DNA of 64,000 nucleotides, taken from Paraburkholderia sp. (GTDB lineage Bacteria; Pseudomonadota; Gammaproteobacteria; Burkholderiales; Burkholderiaceae). The translations under genes were made by a program, and so were the position numbers. Where the stretch lies: positions 268,001 to 332,000 of the forward strand of contig NZ_JAPWKB010000019.1 of NCBI RefSeq assembly GCF_028283785.1, written 5' to 3'. The first letter of the stretch is position 1, and each line of letters opens with the position of its first letter. Positions 16,864 to 25,351 of this stretch are shown here, piece by piece. The notes beneath the pieces are model-generated. The model had not been told where the DNA came from. It did no database searches and saw only the letters and a program-made list of their open reading frames with translations.

Positions 16864-18968
16864 TGGCCGCGCATGAACAGGCGGTCGAGATCCGACAGCG
16901 TCAGCTGATACCACGTCGGACGCCCGTGGTTGCATTGATCGGCGCGCTCGGTCGCCTCCATCTGGCGCAGCAGCGCGTTCATTTCATCGAGCGTCAGACG
17001 ACGGTTCGCGCGCACGGCGTGATGGCAGGCGAGCGTGCCGAGCAGTTCGTGCTGGCGCTCGGTCAGCACGCGCGACGCGCCGTAAGCCTGCAGATCGGCG
17101 AGGACGGCGCGCGCGAGCGCTTGCAGATCGGCGTCTTTCAGCAACGCGGGCACGGCGCGAATCGCGATGGTGGTCGGCGACAGCACGGCGAGGTCGAAGC
17201 CGAGCGCGTCGAGCGTGTCGCGCGCTTCATCGACGATGCCGATTTCGATCGCGTCGGCGGTCATCGTCAACGGGATCAGCAACGGCTGCACGGCGATAGC
17301 GCGATCGGCCATCGCGCTCTTGAACTGCTCGTACAGGATGCGCTCGTGCGCCGCGTGCATATCGACGATCACGAGGCCGCGCGCGTTTTGCGACAGCACG
17401 TAGATGCCGTGGATCTGGCCGAGCGCGAAACCGAGCGGTTGCTCGTCCGACATCGGCATCGGCGCTGCGCCGCCGAACGGTGCACCGAAAAACGATGGCG
17501 CTTCCGAGGCGCCGTCACGCGCTTCGAGCGTCGTGGTGCCGTCGGCGGTGCCTGCGCCGACGTCGCGTCGTCCGCCGTAGAGCGCGTCGTACAGCGCGAG
17601 CGGTTGCGCGACGGGCAAGGTGCCTTGGGTCATCCGCGATTGCCGCAACCAGGTATTGCCGGGCTGCGCGTGGCCGGTGCCCGAACTGCCGAAACCGCCG
17701 TTCGAGCCGCTATACGAACCGCCTGAACCGCCGCCGAAGCCGCCGGAAGTCATCCCCGCCACCGCGCCGATGCCGGCCGTGTTGCCGAATCCACCGCCCA
17801 ACGGGGTCGCGCCGAACGACGCCGGATTCGCGGCGACCGGCGCGATCTGCGCCGAGTGGCCGCCCGACGTGGTTTCCGGCGACGCCCCCGCGTGACGCGC
17901 CAACGCGCGCTGCACCGCGTGAAACACGAACTGGTGAATCGAGCGCGAGTCGCGGAAACGCACTTCGATTTTCGACGGATGCACGTTCACGTCCACCGCT
18001 TCGGGCGGCAAATCGAGGAACAGCACGTACGACGGATAACGATCGCCGTGCAACACGTCCTGATACGCTGCGCGCACCGCGTGCGTGAGCAGCTTGTCGC
18101 GCACGAAGCGGCCGTTGACGAAGAAATACTGCTGGTCGGCGCGGCCGCGGCTTGCGGTCGGCAGGCCGGCGCAACCGAACACGGCCAGCGGCCCGGCGCT
18201 TTCGTCGAGCGGCAGATGCGCGGTGGCGAAGGTTTCGCCGAGAATTTTTGCGACGCGGCTGGCGGGATCGGTCGCGTTCCAGTGTTCGACCGGGCGGCCG
18301 TTGTGCAGCACCGAGATCGCGACTTCCGGCCGCGACAGCGCCGCGCGACGGATCATCTCCAGACAATGGCCGAGTTCGGTCTGTTCGGTTTTCAGGAATT
18401 TGCGGCGCGCGGGCGTGTTGAAGTACAACTCGCGCACTTCGATGGTCGTGCCTTGCGTGCCCGCGGCGGGGCTCAACACGCCAGTCTGCGCATCGATCTT
18501 CACCGCGTGCGGCGCGTCGCCGGTGCGGCTCGTAATGAACATCTCCGCCACCGACGCAATCGACGCGAGCGCTTCGCCGCGAAACCCGAGGGTCGCGACG
18601 GATTCGAGTTCCGCGAGCGAGCGGATCTTGCTGGTCGCGTGGCGCATCAGCGCGAGCGGCAATTCGCTTTCGGGGATGCCGCAGCCGTCGTCGGTGATGG
18701 CAATGCGTTTGACGCCGCCTTCGTCGAGCACGATGCGCAGCGCGCGCGCGCCCGCATCGAGCGCGTTTTCCAGCAATTCTTTCACCACCGACGCCGGCCG
18801 CTCGACGACTTCGCCGGCGGCAATCTGGCTGATCAGTTGATCGGGCAGCGGCTGGATCGCGCGCAACGGCCGCGTGGCGGCGATGGAAGCGGTGGCGTCG
18901 GCAGCGGCCGACGGCGACGATGCGCCGGATGACAGCGCGTCGACGGCATTTTCGGAGAATTCGGACAT
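16860..18968 (-). CDS. mutL: DNA mismatch repair protein MutL, endonuclease type
   Basis: Encodes 702 residues. The GHKL ATPase domain covers about 35-370: ELLENALDAG at 64-73, DDGCGIPE near 93-100, HATSKI, and GFRGEALASI. A Gly/Ser-rich linker (about 430-500) joins the C-terminal dimerisation domain, whose metal-site motifs match those of endonuclease MutL: DMHAAHERILYE from 536 (consensus DQHAxxExxxxE), ACHHAVRAN at 647-655 and CNHGRP at 679-684. Dam/MutH-dependent MutL, as in E. coli, lacks these. This fits a species without MutH in which MutL itself nicks the new strand. The ATG at 18968 is chosen by family length; it ends overlapping miaA. Confidence 0.96.
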   Translation of the reverse strand: MSEFSENAVDALSSGASSPSAAADATASIAATRPLRAIQPLPDQLISQIAAGEVVERPASVVKELLENALDAGARALRIVLDEGGVKRIAITDDGCGIPESELPLALMRHATSKIRSLAELESVATLGFRGEALASIASVAEMFITSRTGDAPHAVKIDAQTGVLSPAAGTQGTTIEVRELYFNTPARRKFLKTEQTELGHCLEMIRRAALSRPEVAISVLHNGRPVEHWNATDPASRVAKILGETFATAHLPLDESAGPLAVFGCAGLPTASRGRADQQYFFVNGRFVRDKLLTHAVRAAYQDVLHGDRYPSYVLFLDLPPEAVDVNVHPSKIEVRFRDSRSIHQFVFHAVQRALARHAGASPETTSGGHSAQIAPVAANPASFGATPLGGGFGNTAGIGAVAGMTSGGFGGGSGGSYSGSNGGFGSSGTGHAQPGNTWLRQSRMTQGTLPVAQPLALYDALYGGRRDVGAGTADGTTTLEARDGASEAPSFFGAPFGGAAPMPMSDEQPLGFALGQIHGIYVLSQNARGLVIVDMHAAHERILYEQFKSAMADRAIAVQPLLIPLTMTADAIEIGIVDEARDTLDALGFDLAVLSPTTIAIRAVPALLKDADLQALARAVLADLQAYGASRVLTERQHELLGTLACHHAVRANRRLTLDEMNALLRQMEATERADQCNHGRPTWYQLTLSDLDRLFMRGQ

Positions 18969-19214
18969 GGACGAATTATAACGACTCGCGCGACCCGGCT
19001 TCGTCCGTCGGATCGCGGCGCAACCGACGCCGCGCACGTGACGCCGGGTGCGCCCGGCAGACACGAATTGCCACATTTTTTTCTCAGGCGCGTGCGGGCA
19101 CTTTCGGTATCATGGCGCGGTCAATTTCGGTCGGCGGCGCATCGTACGCCGCCGCTTTCACGCGGGCCACGACGCTGGCCGTTCCCGTCACCGGTCGATC
19201 ATTAAGGAACCCTT

Positions 19215-19886
19215 TTGGACACGTTGCTTCAGTTCGCAAACCTCGTCTTGCACATCGACAAGTTTCTCGGGGTCTTCATCCACCAGTACGGCGCGTGGGT
19301 CTACGCGGTGCTGTTCCTGATCGTGTTTTGCGAAACCGGCCTCGTGGTGCTGCCGTTTCTGCCGGGCGATTCGCTGCTGTTCATCGGCGGTGCGTTTTGC
19401 GCGACCGGCGAGATGAATCTCGGTCTGCTGCTGATTTTGCTGTTCGTCGGCGCGACGGGCGGCAACACGCTGAACTACATGATCGGACGCGCGATCGGGC
19501 CGAAGGTGTTCGAGTCGCATATCCCGGTGCTGGAGCGCTTTCTGGATCGCACGGCTTTGCAGAAAACGCACAATTTTTACGAGAAACACGGCGGCAAGAC
19601 CATCGTGCTCGCGCGCTTTATTCCGGTCGTGCGCACCTTCGCGCCGTTCGTTGCGGGTGTGTCGCGAATGACGTTCAGCCGCTTCCAGCTGTTCAACATC
19701 GCCGGCGCGCTGTTCTGGGTGTTGCTGCTGGTGTTGCTCGGCTACTTCTTCGGCAATATCCCGTTTATCCGCCAGTACCTGAATCTGATCGTGCTGGTCG
19801 GGATCGGCGCGGCAATCGTGCCGGTGTTGCTCGGCGCGCTGTGGAAAGTGTTCCGCAAGTCGCCGCCGACAGCGGGCGGCCGCTGA
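19215..19886 (+). CDS. DedA-family inner-membrane protein
   Basis: Encodes 223 residues with several hydrophobic helices. DedA (SNARE-associated/VTT) signatures are visible: FCETGLVVLPFLPGDSLLF near 36-54 with the membrane-embedded acidic residue and the conserved FLPGD, NYMIGRAIGPKVF, and ARFIPVVRTFAPFVAG near 133-148 with the paired arginines. DedA proteins support membrane homeostasis and polyprenyl-phosphate or other lipid recycling. The start is a TTG with AAGGAAC five bases before it; the ribosome site and the family N-terminus decide this start. It stands alone, followed by an intrinsic terminator. Confidence 0.9.
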   Translation: MDTLLQFANLVLHIDKFLGVFIHQYGAWVYAVLFLIVFCETGLVVLPFLPGDSLLFIGGAFCATGEMNLGLLLILLFVGATGGNTLNYMIGRAIGPKVFESHIPVLERFLDRTALQKTHNFYEKHGGKTIVLARFIPVVRTFAPFVAGVSRMTFSRFQLFNIAGALFWVLLLVLLGYFFGNIPFIRQYLNLIVLVGIGAAIVPVLLGALWKVFRKSPPTAGGR

Positions 19887-19941
19887 GTGGATCGTCGCGC
19901 GTCGAAGCGCTGACCGTTTTACGGTTGGCGCTCCGGATGCG

Positions 19942-19979
19942 AAAAGGCGTCGCGAGTCGAATCGCGACGCCTTTTTTTT
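19942..19979. terminator. Intrinsic terminator after the DedA gene
   Basis: AAAAGGCGTCGCGA (19942-19955), loop GTCGAA, then TCGCGACGCCTTTT (19962-19975), extended by more T to 19979. A 14-bp stem with eight T on the plus side and four on the minus side. It ends the DedA transcript and can also serve the minus-strand membrane gene that ends at 20026. Confidence 0.9.
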
Positions 19980-20025
19980 GTGTTTTTTTTGATTTCGCTC
20001 GTGCGGAGCGCTGGCGATGTGCGGC

Positions 20026-20433
20026 TTACATCGGCAAGCGGGAATCCGTGTACGGCGACGTTTTGATGACGAGATGCGGCGGCGTGTTCGACTTGATCCG
20101 CGCGCGGTGCAACAGCTCGATACCGCACACGGCAATCGCACCGGCTGCGACGTAGGCGAGCGCGCGGACCACGAACGCGTCGGCGTTGCTGAACTGGCCG
20201 TAGCGGTTTCGTGCGTCGGAGAAAACCAGAAACGTCAACGCCGCGTCGAGCGTTAGTGCGGAGATCGCGGTCAGCGTGCACATGCTCCGGCGCTTCAGCG
20301 CAGTGTCCGGCCAGATCCATTGGCACAGCCCGCATACGGCCAGCACGGCTGCCAGCAGCCCGAAATTCAGAAGCAGAAAGGACAGGAAGTTGCTCACGAG
20401 CTTGCCATGAAAGCGTTGGGTGGGCGCGATCAT
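20026..20433 (-). CDS. Small membrane protein, unrecognised
   Basis: Encodes 135 residues with about four hydrophobic segments: FLSFLLLNFGLLAAVLAVCG near 16-35, MCTLTAISALTLDAALTFLV near 51-70, and AFVVRALAYVAAGAIAVCGI near 85-104, with an amphipathic region between. The C-terminal tail is basic and polar. No family is recognised. It lies 26 bases after the ClC-type gene in the same direction, so it is probably cotranscribed with it and may share the MarR-regulated cluster's role in ion or stress handling. The call as a real gene rests on this position, its hydrophobic pattern and the terminator beyond its end. Confidence 0.65.
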   Translation of the reverse strand: MIAPTQRFHGKLVSNFLSFLLLNFGLLAAVLAVCGLCQWIWPDTALKRRSMCTLTAISALTLDAALTFLVFSDARNRYGQFSNADAFVVRALAYVAAGAIAVCGIELLHRARIKSNTPPHLVIKTSPYTDSRLPM

Positions 20434-20459
20434 GACATGGCGGTATGTCTCGATAAATC

Positions 20460-22238
20460 TCAGCCGGCGCGACGGACCGGCGGAAAGCGTCGACGACGGA
20501 TGATGGGCGGCAGGCGGCGAAAGCGCTCACGCTTGTGTTCTTCGTCGAAGTGCGCAAGCGACGGTTTGACGAGATCGCTGCGAGAGACGATTCCGATCAG
20601 CCGCATCGACTGACGATCGGCGACCACTGGCAGCCGTTCCAGCCGATGTACGGCGAGTCGGGTCGCGACAAGGCGACAGGTTTCGCTGGCCAGCGCGAAA
20701 ACAGGCGTTGTCGCGTGCGTGCTTCGATCATGCTCCGTTGCGCGCTGCGCCTCGAACCATCCGCGATCGGCCATGCCGACCACTGCGCCGTCGCGCACCA
20801 ATGGATACGCGCGATGTGTCTGCGCTGCGCCAAATCGCGTGTCGAGCACGTCTTGCGCGGACTGGCTGGCGTCGATTGTTTCGACCTCGCGCGTCATCAC
20901 TTCGTCGACGTAATGCCGTTCCAGCGGATCGACGCCATATTCACGATAAATGTGATAACCGCGCCGCGCGATCTTCTCGGTCATGATCGAACGGCGCATG
21001 ACGATCGTCGCGAAACCATGCGCCACCAGTGTCGCCGCGAGCAGCGGTAGCAATGCGTTGCTGTCGTGAGTCAGTCCGAACGCGAACACGATCGCGGTGA
21101 GCGGCGCACCCAAGGTCGCGCCGAGCGTCGCGGCCATGCAGACCAGCGGCCATAGCGCCGGTTCGCCCCCCGGCAGCACCGGGCCGAGCGCCACACCGAG
21201 TCCGGCGCCGAGCATCAGCAACGGCGCAAGCACGCCGCCCGACGTGCCCGAGCCGAGCGCGACGACCCACATCACCGCCTTGACGGCGAGCAGTGCTACA
21301 GCCGCCTGCAGCGCAATATTTTGATGCAGAAGATCGCCGATCACGTCATAACCGACGCCGAGCGCGCGCGGTTCCAGATAGCCGCCGATTCCGATCGCGA
21401 TGCCGCCGAGTGCAGGCCACCACATCCAGTGGATCGGCAGCCTGGCGAACAGATCCTCGACCTTGTATAACGCCGCCGACAAGCCGGACGCCAACGCGCC
21501 CGACAGCAAACCCGCAACCACGCACGACAGCAGGGAAATTGCGTCGGGCGGCGAGGTGACAAGCGGGAACAGCGGACCTGCGCCGAACAACGGGATGCGC
21601 GCAAAGCCCGCTACCGCACACGCAAGCGCCACCGGTAGAAAGCTGCGCGGGCGCCACTCGAACAATAGTAATTCGACCGCAAGCAGGACGGCTGCGACGG
21701 GTGTGCCGAACACGGCGGTCATCCCAGCCGCCGCGCCGGCGACCAGCAGCGTCTTGCGTTCCGCCGCCGTCAGCTTCAGATATTGAGCGATCAGCGAGCC
21801 GATAGCGCCGCCCGTCATGATGATCGGACCTTCTGCGCCGAACGGGCCACCACTGCCGATCACAATGCCCGATGACAGCGGTTTCAGAAGCGCGACTTTC
21901 GGCGACATGCGGCTTTTGCCGAACAGGATCGCTTCGATCGCCTCGGGAATCCCATGTCCGCGAATCTTGTCCGAGCCGAACCGTGCCATCAGGCCGACGA
22001 TCAGGCCGCCGATCACCGGCACGACGATCACCCATGCGCCGGGCGCGTGTTGCGCAGGCGAACGATCGACGAATGACAAAGCACCGAAGAAGAACAGATT
22101 CGTGAACAGGTGGATCAGGCTCAGCAACAGGAAAGCGGCGAGGGTCGCGACGACGCCGATGCAGGTCGCGAGTGCTGCAATGCGCGGCAAGCGCGTGTTG
22201 ACGGCGAAATCGCGCTTGTAGGCGTCGTGGTGGCTCAT
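20460..22238 (-). CDS. ClC-family chloride channel/antiporter with C-terminal CBS pair
   Basis: Encodes 592 residues. The membrane part (about 20-430) has the ClC filter strings GSGGPFGAEGP near 128-138, where the Glu is the gating/proton-coupling glutamate, and GSGTSGGVLAPLL near 327-339. A cytoplasmic CBS-domain pair follows at about 445-570 (VDEVMTREVETID; RLERLPVVADRQSMRLIGIV). ClC proteins move Cl- or F- across the inner membrane, often coupled to protons for acid resistance. The tail is strongly basic. A MarR regulator lies 54 bases upstream and the small membrane protein gene directly downstream. Confidence 0.92.
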   Translation of the reverse strand: MSHHDAYKRDFAVNTRLPRIAALATCIGVVATLAAFLLLSLIHLFTNLFFFGALSFVDRSPAQHAPGAWVIVVPVIGGLIVGLMARFGSDKIRGHGIPEAIEAILFGKSRMSPKVALLKPLSSGIVIGSGGPFGAEGPIIMTGGAIGSLIAQYLKLTAAERKTLLVAGAAAGMTAVFGTPVAAVLLAVELLLFEWRPRSFLPVALACAVAGFARIPLFGAGPLFPLVTSPPDAISLLSCVVAGLLSGALASGLSAALYKVEDLFARLPIHWMWWPALGGIAIGIGGYLEPRALGVGYDVIGDLLHQNIALQAAVALLAVKAVMWVVALGSGTSGGVLAPLLMLGAGLGVALGPVLPGGEPALWPLVCMAATLGATLGAPLTAIVFAFGLTHDSNALLPLLAATLVAHGFATIVMRRSIMTEKIARRGYHIYREYGVDPLERHYVDEVMTREVETIDASQSAQDVLDTRFGAAQTHRAYPLVRDGAVVGMADRGWFEAQRATEHDRSTHATTPVFALASETCRLVATRLAVHRLERLPVVADRQSMRLIGIVSRSDLVKPSLAHFDEEHKRERFRRLPPIIRRRRFPPVRRAG

Positions 22239-22292
22239 TGCGTCTCCGGATGGCTCGTGGGGCGGGCGGTGCGCTGGAAGGCTAAAGCCCGG

Positions 22293-22712
22293 CTATAGAT
22301 CGATCTGCGGCACTGTGAACGCGCCTTTCAACGACTTCAGTTCCGCGCGATGCAACTGCGCGAGCCGCGCGAGCACGCGTTCGCCGTCGTCGAGCAGATG
22401 CACTTCGACCTGACGCCGGTCGTGTTCACTGACACGTCGTTTGACGAGACCGGCGGCTTCGCAACGGGTCACCAGCGCGACCACGCTGTGGTGCGCGGCC
22501 TGCAGGCGTTCGGCCAACTCGCCGATGGTCGCCCAGTCGCGTTCCGGATAGCCCTTGATATGCAGCATCAAAAGATATTGCAGCGGTGTCACGCCTTCGC
22601 TCTGCGCGGCCTGCTCGGAGAAGCGCTCGAAGCGTCGCATCTGATAGCGGAATTCGGAAAGTTGCGCGAAATCGGCTTTGGCGAGTTTGCCGGGTTTGCT
22701 GGGAGCGGTCAT
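22293..22712 (-). CDS. MarR-family transcriptional regulator
   Basis: Encodes 139 residues with the MarR winged-helix layout: TPLQYLLMLHIKGYPERDWATIGELAERLQAAHHSVVALVTRCEAAGLVKRRVSEHDRRQVEVHLLDDGE. Here the recognition helix is HHSVVALVTRCEAAGL (about 73-88) and the wing is RRVSEHDRRQVEVHL (about 91-105). MarR proteins usually repress neighbouring genes and are released by small aromatic or oxidised ligands. It lies between the HPP-CBS gene (47 bases) and the ClC gene (54 bases), all on the minus strand, so these are its likely targets. The ligand is not predictable. Confidence 0.92.
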   Translation of the reverse strand: MTAPSKPGKLAKADFAQLSEFRYQMRRFERFSEQAAQSEGVTPLQYLLMLHIKGYPERDWATIGELAERLQAAHHSVVALVTRCEAAGLVKRRVSEHDRRQVEVHLLDDGERVLARLAQLHRAELKSLKGAFTVPQIDL

Positions 22713-22758
22713 GCGAGGCTGTGTTCGTGATATGGCGAGGTTGCGCGTGTGGCTGGGA

Positions 22759-24243
22759 TTACGCGCTGTGCTGCTGCGGTTGCTGCGGCTGCGACGTGCG
22801 CGGCTGATGTGCTTGCCGGTAAAGCCCCGCGATCAGATCGGCTTGCGTGACCATGCCGGCGATCTGCCGGTCGCGATCCAGCACGGGGATGTGGTGATGC
22901 CCGTGGTGCGCGAAGAGCGGCACGAGTTCTGCGATCGGCGTGGCCGCCGACACGCTGTGCACGTGCGTCGTCATCACGTCTTCAACGGTGCGTGCGGGCG
23001 TCGCTGCGCCACGTCGAAGCCAGCGGCGCACGCGGATCGTCAGACGCAAAAGCGGATGGCGTCGCGCGGCCAGGTTCGGTCCGACTTTGCCCGGCTTGCG
23101 GCGCGTGCGGCTTTTGCGGCTCGTGACGCTTGCCGGCGTGGCGTCGTGCGCGGCCGCTCCGATCAGATCGGCACGCGTGACGATGCCGATCAGGTGGTGC
23201 GCAGCGTCCGTCACTGGCAACGCCTTGACCCGATGGCGCTTCAGGATGTCCGACGCGGCCTTGATCTGCGTGTGCGCGGTCACCGAGACGACCTGGTTCG
23301 ACATGATGTCGGCACAACGGAGTTCCGTGAAGGTTCGCGCGTAGGCCTGTAGCTGCACTTCGCGCAGCAGCGTTTCGAGGTCGTCGGGATCGATGTCGAG
23401 CAGTTCGCGTTGACGTCGCAGCACGGCGTCGAGATCGCCGCGTGTGAAGCTGGCAGGTGACGCAGGGGAGAGCGGCTTCGGCTTCGCGGCATCAGACCGG
23501 TTCGCATGCGGATAGCGATGGCCGGTGAGCGCGTGATACACGAGCGCCGCGCCGAGCAGCGCGATGGATTGCAGCAGGATCGGCGACACGACGAAGCCGA
23601 AACCGAGCGCGCGAATGTCGTGACCGCCGAGCACGGCCGTCAACGCGACCGCACCCGACGGCGGATGCACGCAGCGCAGCGCGAACATACCGGTGATGGC
23701 CAGCGCGACGGCGAATGAAGCGGCGATCAACGGATCGGGGATCCAGCGTGCGCAGATCACGCCGAGCGTGGCCGACACCAGATTGCCACCGATGATCGAC
23801 CACGGCTGCGCGAGCGGACTGGCGGGCACGGCGAACAGCAAAACCGCCGACGCACCCATCGGCGCGACCAGCAGCGGTATCGACGCGGGATGCGCGCCCA
23901 GCAGCAGATGCATCACGACGCCGGTACACGCGATCCCCACCAGCGCGCCGAGGCACGCACGCACGCGCTCCGGCCATCTGACGGCGACGGGAGGCGGTGC
24001 GAAGGTGCTGAGCCAGCGGAGGACGGGTAGGCGAGCCAAGGTGCGTTGGGGCGGGTCGGGTTGAGGGTGAGCGAGCGCGGCGTTTTCGTGATTATATGTC
24101 AACGCGATATAAATCTGCGCGCGGTGGTGGATCGGGGTATGTGCTGATCGCGCAGTCGACGGGGTCGATGCGGGGCAACTCGGGAAGCGGGGGAGGTGGT
24201 GTGCGGGCAAGGATTGCGCGGCATCGCTAAAGCGAGCGCGCAA
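22759..24243 (-). CDS. HPP-family membrane protein with two C-terminal CBS domains (start uncertain)
   Basis: The longest reading is 494 residues, but roughly the first 60 look non-coding and lie against the tRNA terminator, so the real start is further in. Candidates are a TTG at 24102 or, more plausibly, a TTG at 24039 beginning LARLPVLRWLSTF. An HPP domain with about four transmembrane helices follows (FALRCVHPPSGAVALTAVLG near 187-206, containing the HPP signature). Then come two CBS motifs, CADIMSNQVVSVTAH near 309-323 and VEDVMTTHVHSVSAA near 421-435. HPP proteins are proposed transporters; in some plastids they carry nitrite. A TATAAT lies at 24091-24096 on this strand. Confidence 0.85.
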   Translation of the reverse strand: MRARFSDAAQSLPAHHLPRFPSCPASTPSTARSAHTPIHHRAQIYIALTYNHENAALAHPQPDPPQRTLARLPVLRWLSTFAPPPVAVRWPERVRACLGALVGIACTGVVMHLLLGAHPASIPLLVAPMGASAVLLFAVPASPLAQPWSIIGGNLVSATLGVICARWIPDPLIAASFAVALAITGMFALRCVHPPSGAVALTAVLGGHDIRALGFGFVVSPILLQSIALLGAALVYHALTGHRYPHANRSDAAKPKPLSPASPASFTRGDLDAVLRRQRELLDIDPDDLETLLREVQLQAYARTFTELRCADIMSNQVVSVTAHTQIKAASDILKRHRVKALPVTDAAHHLIGIVTRADLIGAAAHDATPASVTSRKSRTRRKPGKVGPNLAARRHPLLRLTIRVRRWLRRGAATPARTVEDVMTTHVHSVSAATPIAELVPLFAHHGHHHIPVLDRDRQIAGMVTQADLIAGLYRQAHQPRTSQPQQPQQHSA

Positions 24244-24245
24244 AG

Positions 24246-24272
24246 AAAAAGGGCTCAGCTTGCGCTGAGCCC
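24246..24272 (-). terminator. Intrinsic terminator of tRNA-Lys
   Basis: On the minus strand GGGCTCAGC, GCAA tetraloop, GCTGAGCCC followed by five T. It lies 11 bases after the tRNA 3' end. Confidence 0.92.
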
Positions 24273-24282
24273 TTCAAATCTT

Positions 24283-24358
24283 TGGTAGGCCGTACGGGAT
24301 TCGAACCTGTGACCAACGGATTAAAAGTCCGCTGCTCTACCAGCTGAGCTAACGACCC
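24283..24358 (-). tRNA. tRNA-Lys (anticodon TTT)
   Basis: 76 bases on the minus strand folding as a complete cloverleaf. The acceptor 5' GGGTCGT pairs with ACGGCCT. The D arm is GCTCAGCTGGTAGAGC, the anticodon loop is CTTTTAA with TTT, and the T arm has the universal GGTTCGAATCC. The CCA end is encoded. The anticodon reads AAA and AAG. It has its own consensus promoter and terminator. Confidence 0.98.
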
Positions 24359-24372
24359 AAAAGAGAAGCGGG

Positions 24373-24402
24373 ATTATAGCGAGCGCTTTGCAGGGCTGTC
24401 AA
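24373..24402 (-). promoter_or_regulatory. Consensus sigma-70 promoter of tRNA-Lys
   Basis: Reading the minus strand, TTGACA (24402-24397), an 18-base spacer and TATAAT (24378-24373), both perfect, ending 14 bases before the tRNA 5' end. The first transcribed bases would be close to the mature 5' end. Confidence 0.93.
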
Positions 24403-24448
24403 CAGTGCCGCATTTTAAATGCGTCAATTCGAGCGCCACCGTCAATAA

Positions 24449-24483
24449 GAAAAGCCCGAAGCGTGGTGACACGTCCGGGCTTT
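24449..24483 (-). terminator. Terminator-like hairpin after cpoB
   Basis: AAAGCCCG (24451-24458) pairs with CGGGCTTT (24476-24483), with an inner GCGTG/CACGT stem closing a GTGA loop. On the minus strand the hairpin is followed by TTTTC. It lies about 104 bases beyond the cpoB stop and probably ends the Tol-Pal transcript. Confidence 0.7.
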
Positions 24484-24586
24484 CCGGCGAGAGGCGCGCG
24501 CGTGACGTTCAATGCGGCACTACGCGTACAACGACTGCTACTGCCCATCAACACTACAAAAACCAGCGCTACGCCCGACCACCCGA

Positions 24587-25336
24587 CTACTTGATCTGCG
24601 ACAGCTTGCCTTGCGCCGTTTGCGCGACGTCAGAGCTGCCGTATTGCGCGACGATCTGCTCGAGCGTCTTCTTGGCCGCTGCCTTCTGGCCTTGCTCGAT
24701 CTGATTGTTCGCAATCGCGAGCAGCGCTTCGGGCGCACGCGCATGCTGCGGATAGTTCTTCACCACACCTTGCCACGTCGCCGTCGAGCCCTTGTAGTCG
24801 CGCAGTGCATACAACGCGTTGCCGAGCCAGTACTGCGCGGTCGGCTGATACGGGCTGTCCGGATACTTCGAAATGAACGTGCGGAACGACACCGCCGCGT
24901 TCTTGAAGTCGCCATTGCGAAACTGCTGCGAAGCCGCGTTGAACGATTCGGTTTCACCCGGCTGCACCGTGCCCTGAACGCCGTCCACCGTCTGCTGCTG
25001 CGGCTCGAATTTCTTCAGACGCGTGTCCAGATCGGTGTAGTAGTCCTTTTGCTGCTTTTGCAGCGTGGCAAGCTGGTTCGCCTGATCTTCGTTCTGTCCA
25101 CGCAGCGTTGCAATCTGCTGATTCTGCTGATCGAGACGGTTGGATTGATCGAGGATCGTGCGCTGTGCGGCCGCAAGCTGACTCGACAGGCTATCGGTCT
25201 TCGTACGCAGATCGAGGATGGCCTGACGGGCCTGATCGTCGTCGAACATGCCCGCGTGCGCGGGCACGGCCGTGAAGGCCGTCCCCGCGACGCAGGCGGC
25301 TGCGGCAAACCGCAGCCAGGAGAAACGAAGCGTCAT
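24587..25336 (-). CDS. cpoB: Cell division coordinator CpoB (Tol-Pal system protein YbgF)
   Basis: Encodes 249 residues from the ATG at 25336; a GTG four codons upstream is an alternative. A Sec signal peptide ends near the AHA/G junction (VPAHAGMFDDD). A Gln-rich coiled coil (about 30-110) mediates trimerisation, and C-terminal TPR repeats (about 125-245) contain FRTFISKYPDSPYQPTAQYWLGNALYA split over two helices. CpoB is periplasmic and couples Tol energy to PBP1B activity during outer-membrane constriction. It is the last gene of the Tol-Pal operon, 15 bases after pal. Confidence 0.95.
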   Translation of the reverse strand: MTLRFSWLRFAAAACVAGTAFTAVPAHAGMFDDDQARQAILDLRTKTDSLSSQLAAAQRTILDQSNRLDQQNQQIATLRGQNEDQANQLATLQKQQKDYYTDLDTRLKKFEPQQQTVDGVQGTVQPGETESFNAASQQFRNGDFKNAAVSFRTFISKYPDSPYQPTAQYWLGNALYALRDYKGSTATWQGVVKNYPQHARAPEALLAIANNQIEQGQKAAAKKTLEQIVAQYGSSDVAQTAQGKLSQIK

Positions 25337-25351
25337 ACGGCTTATCACCCG

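Noticed and set aside
19120..19214. An upstream ATG start for the DedA protein
   Set aside because: No in-frame ATG with family sequence exists; TTG at 19215 follows a good ribosome site.
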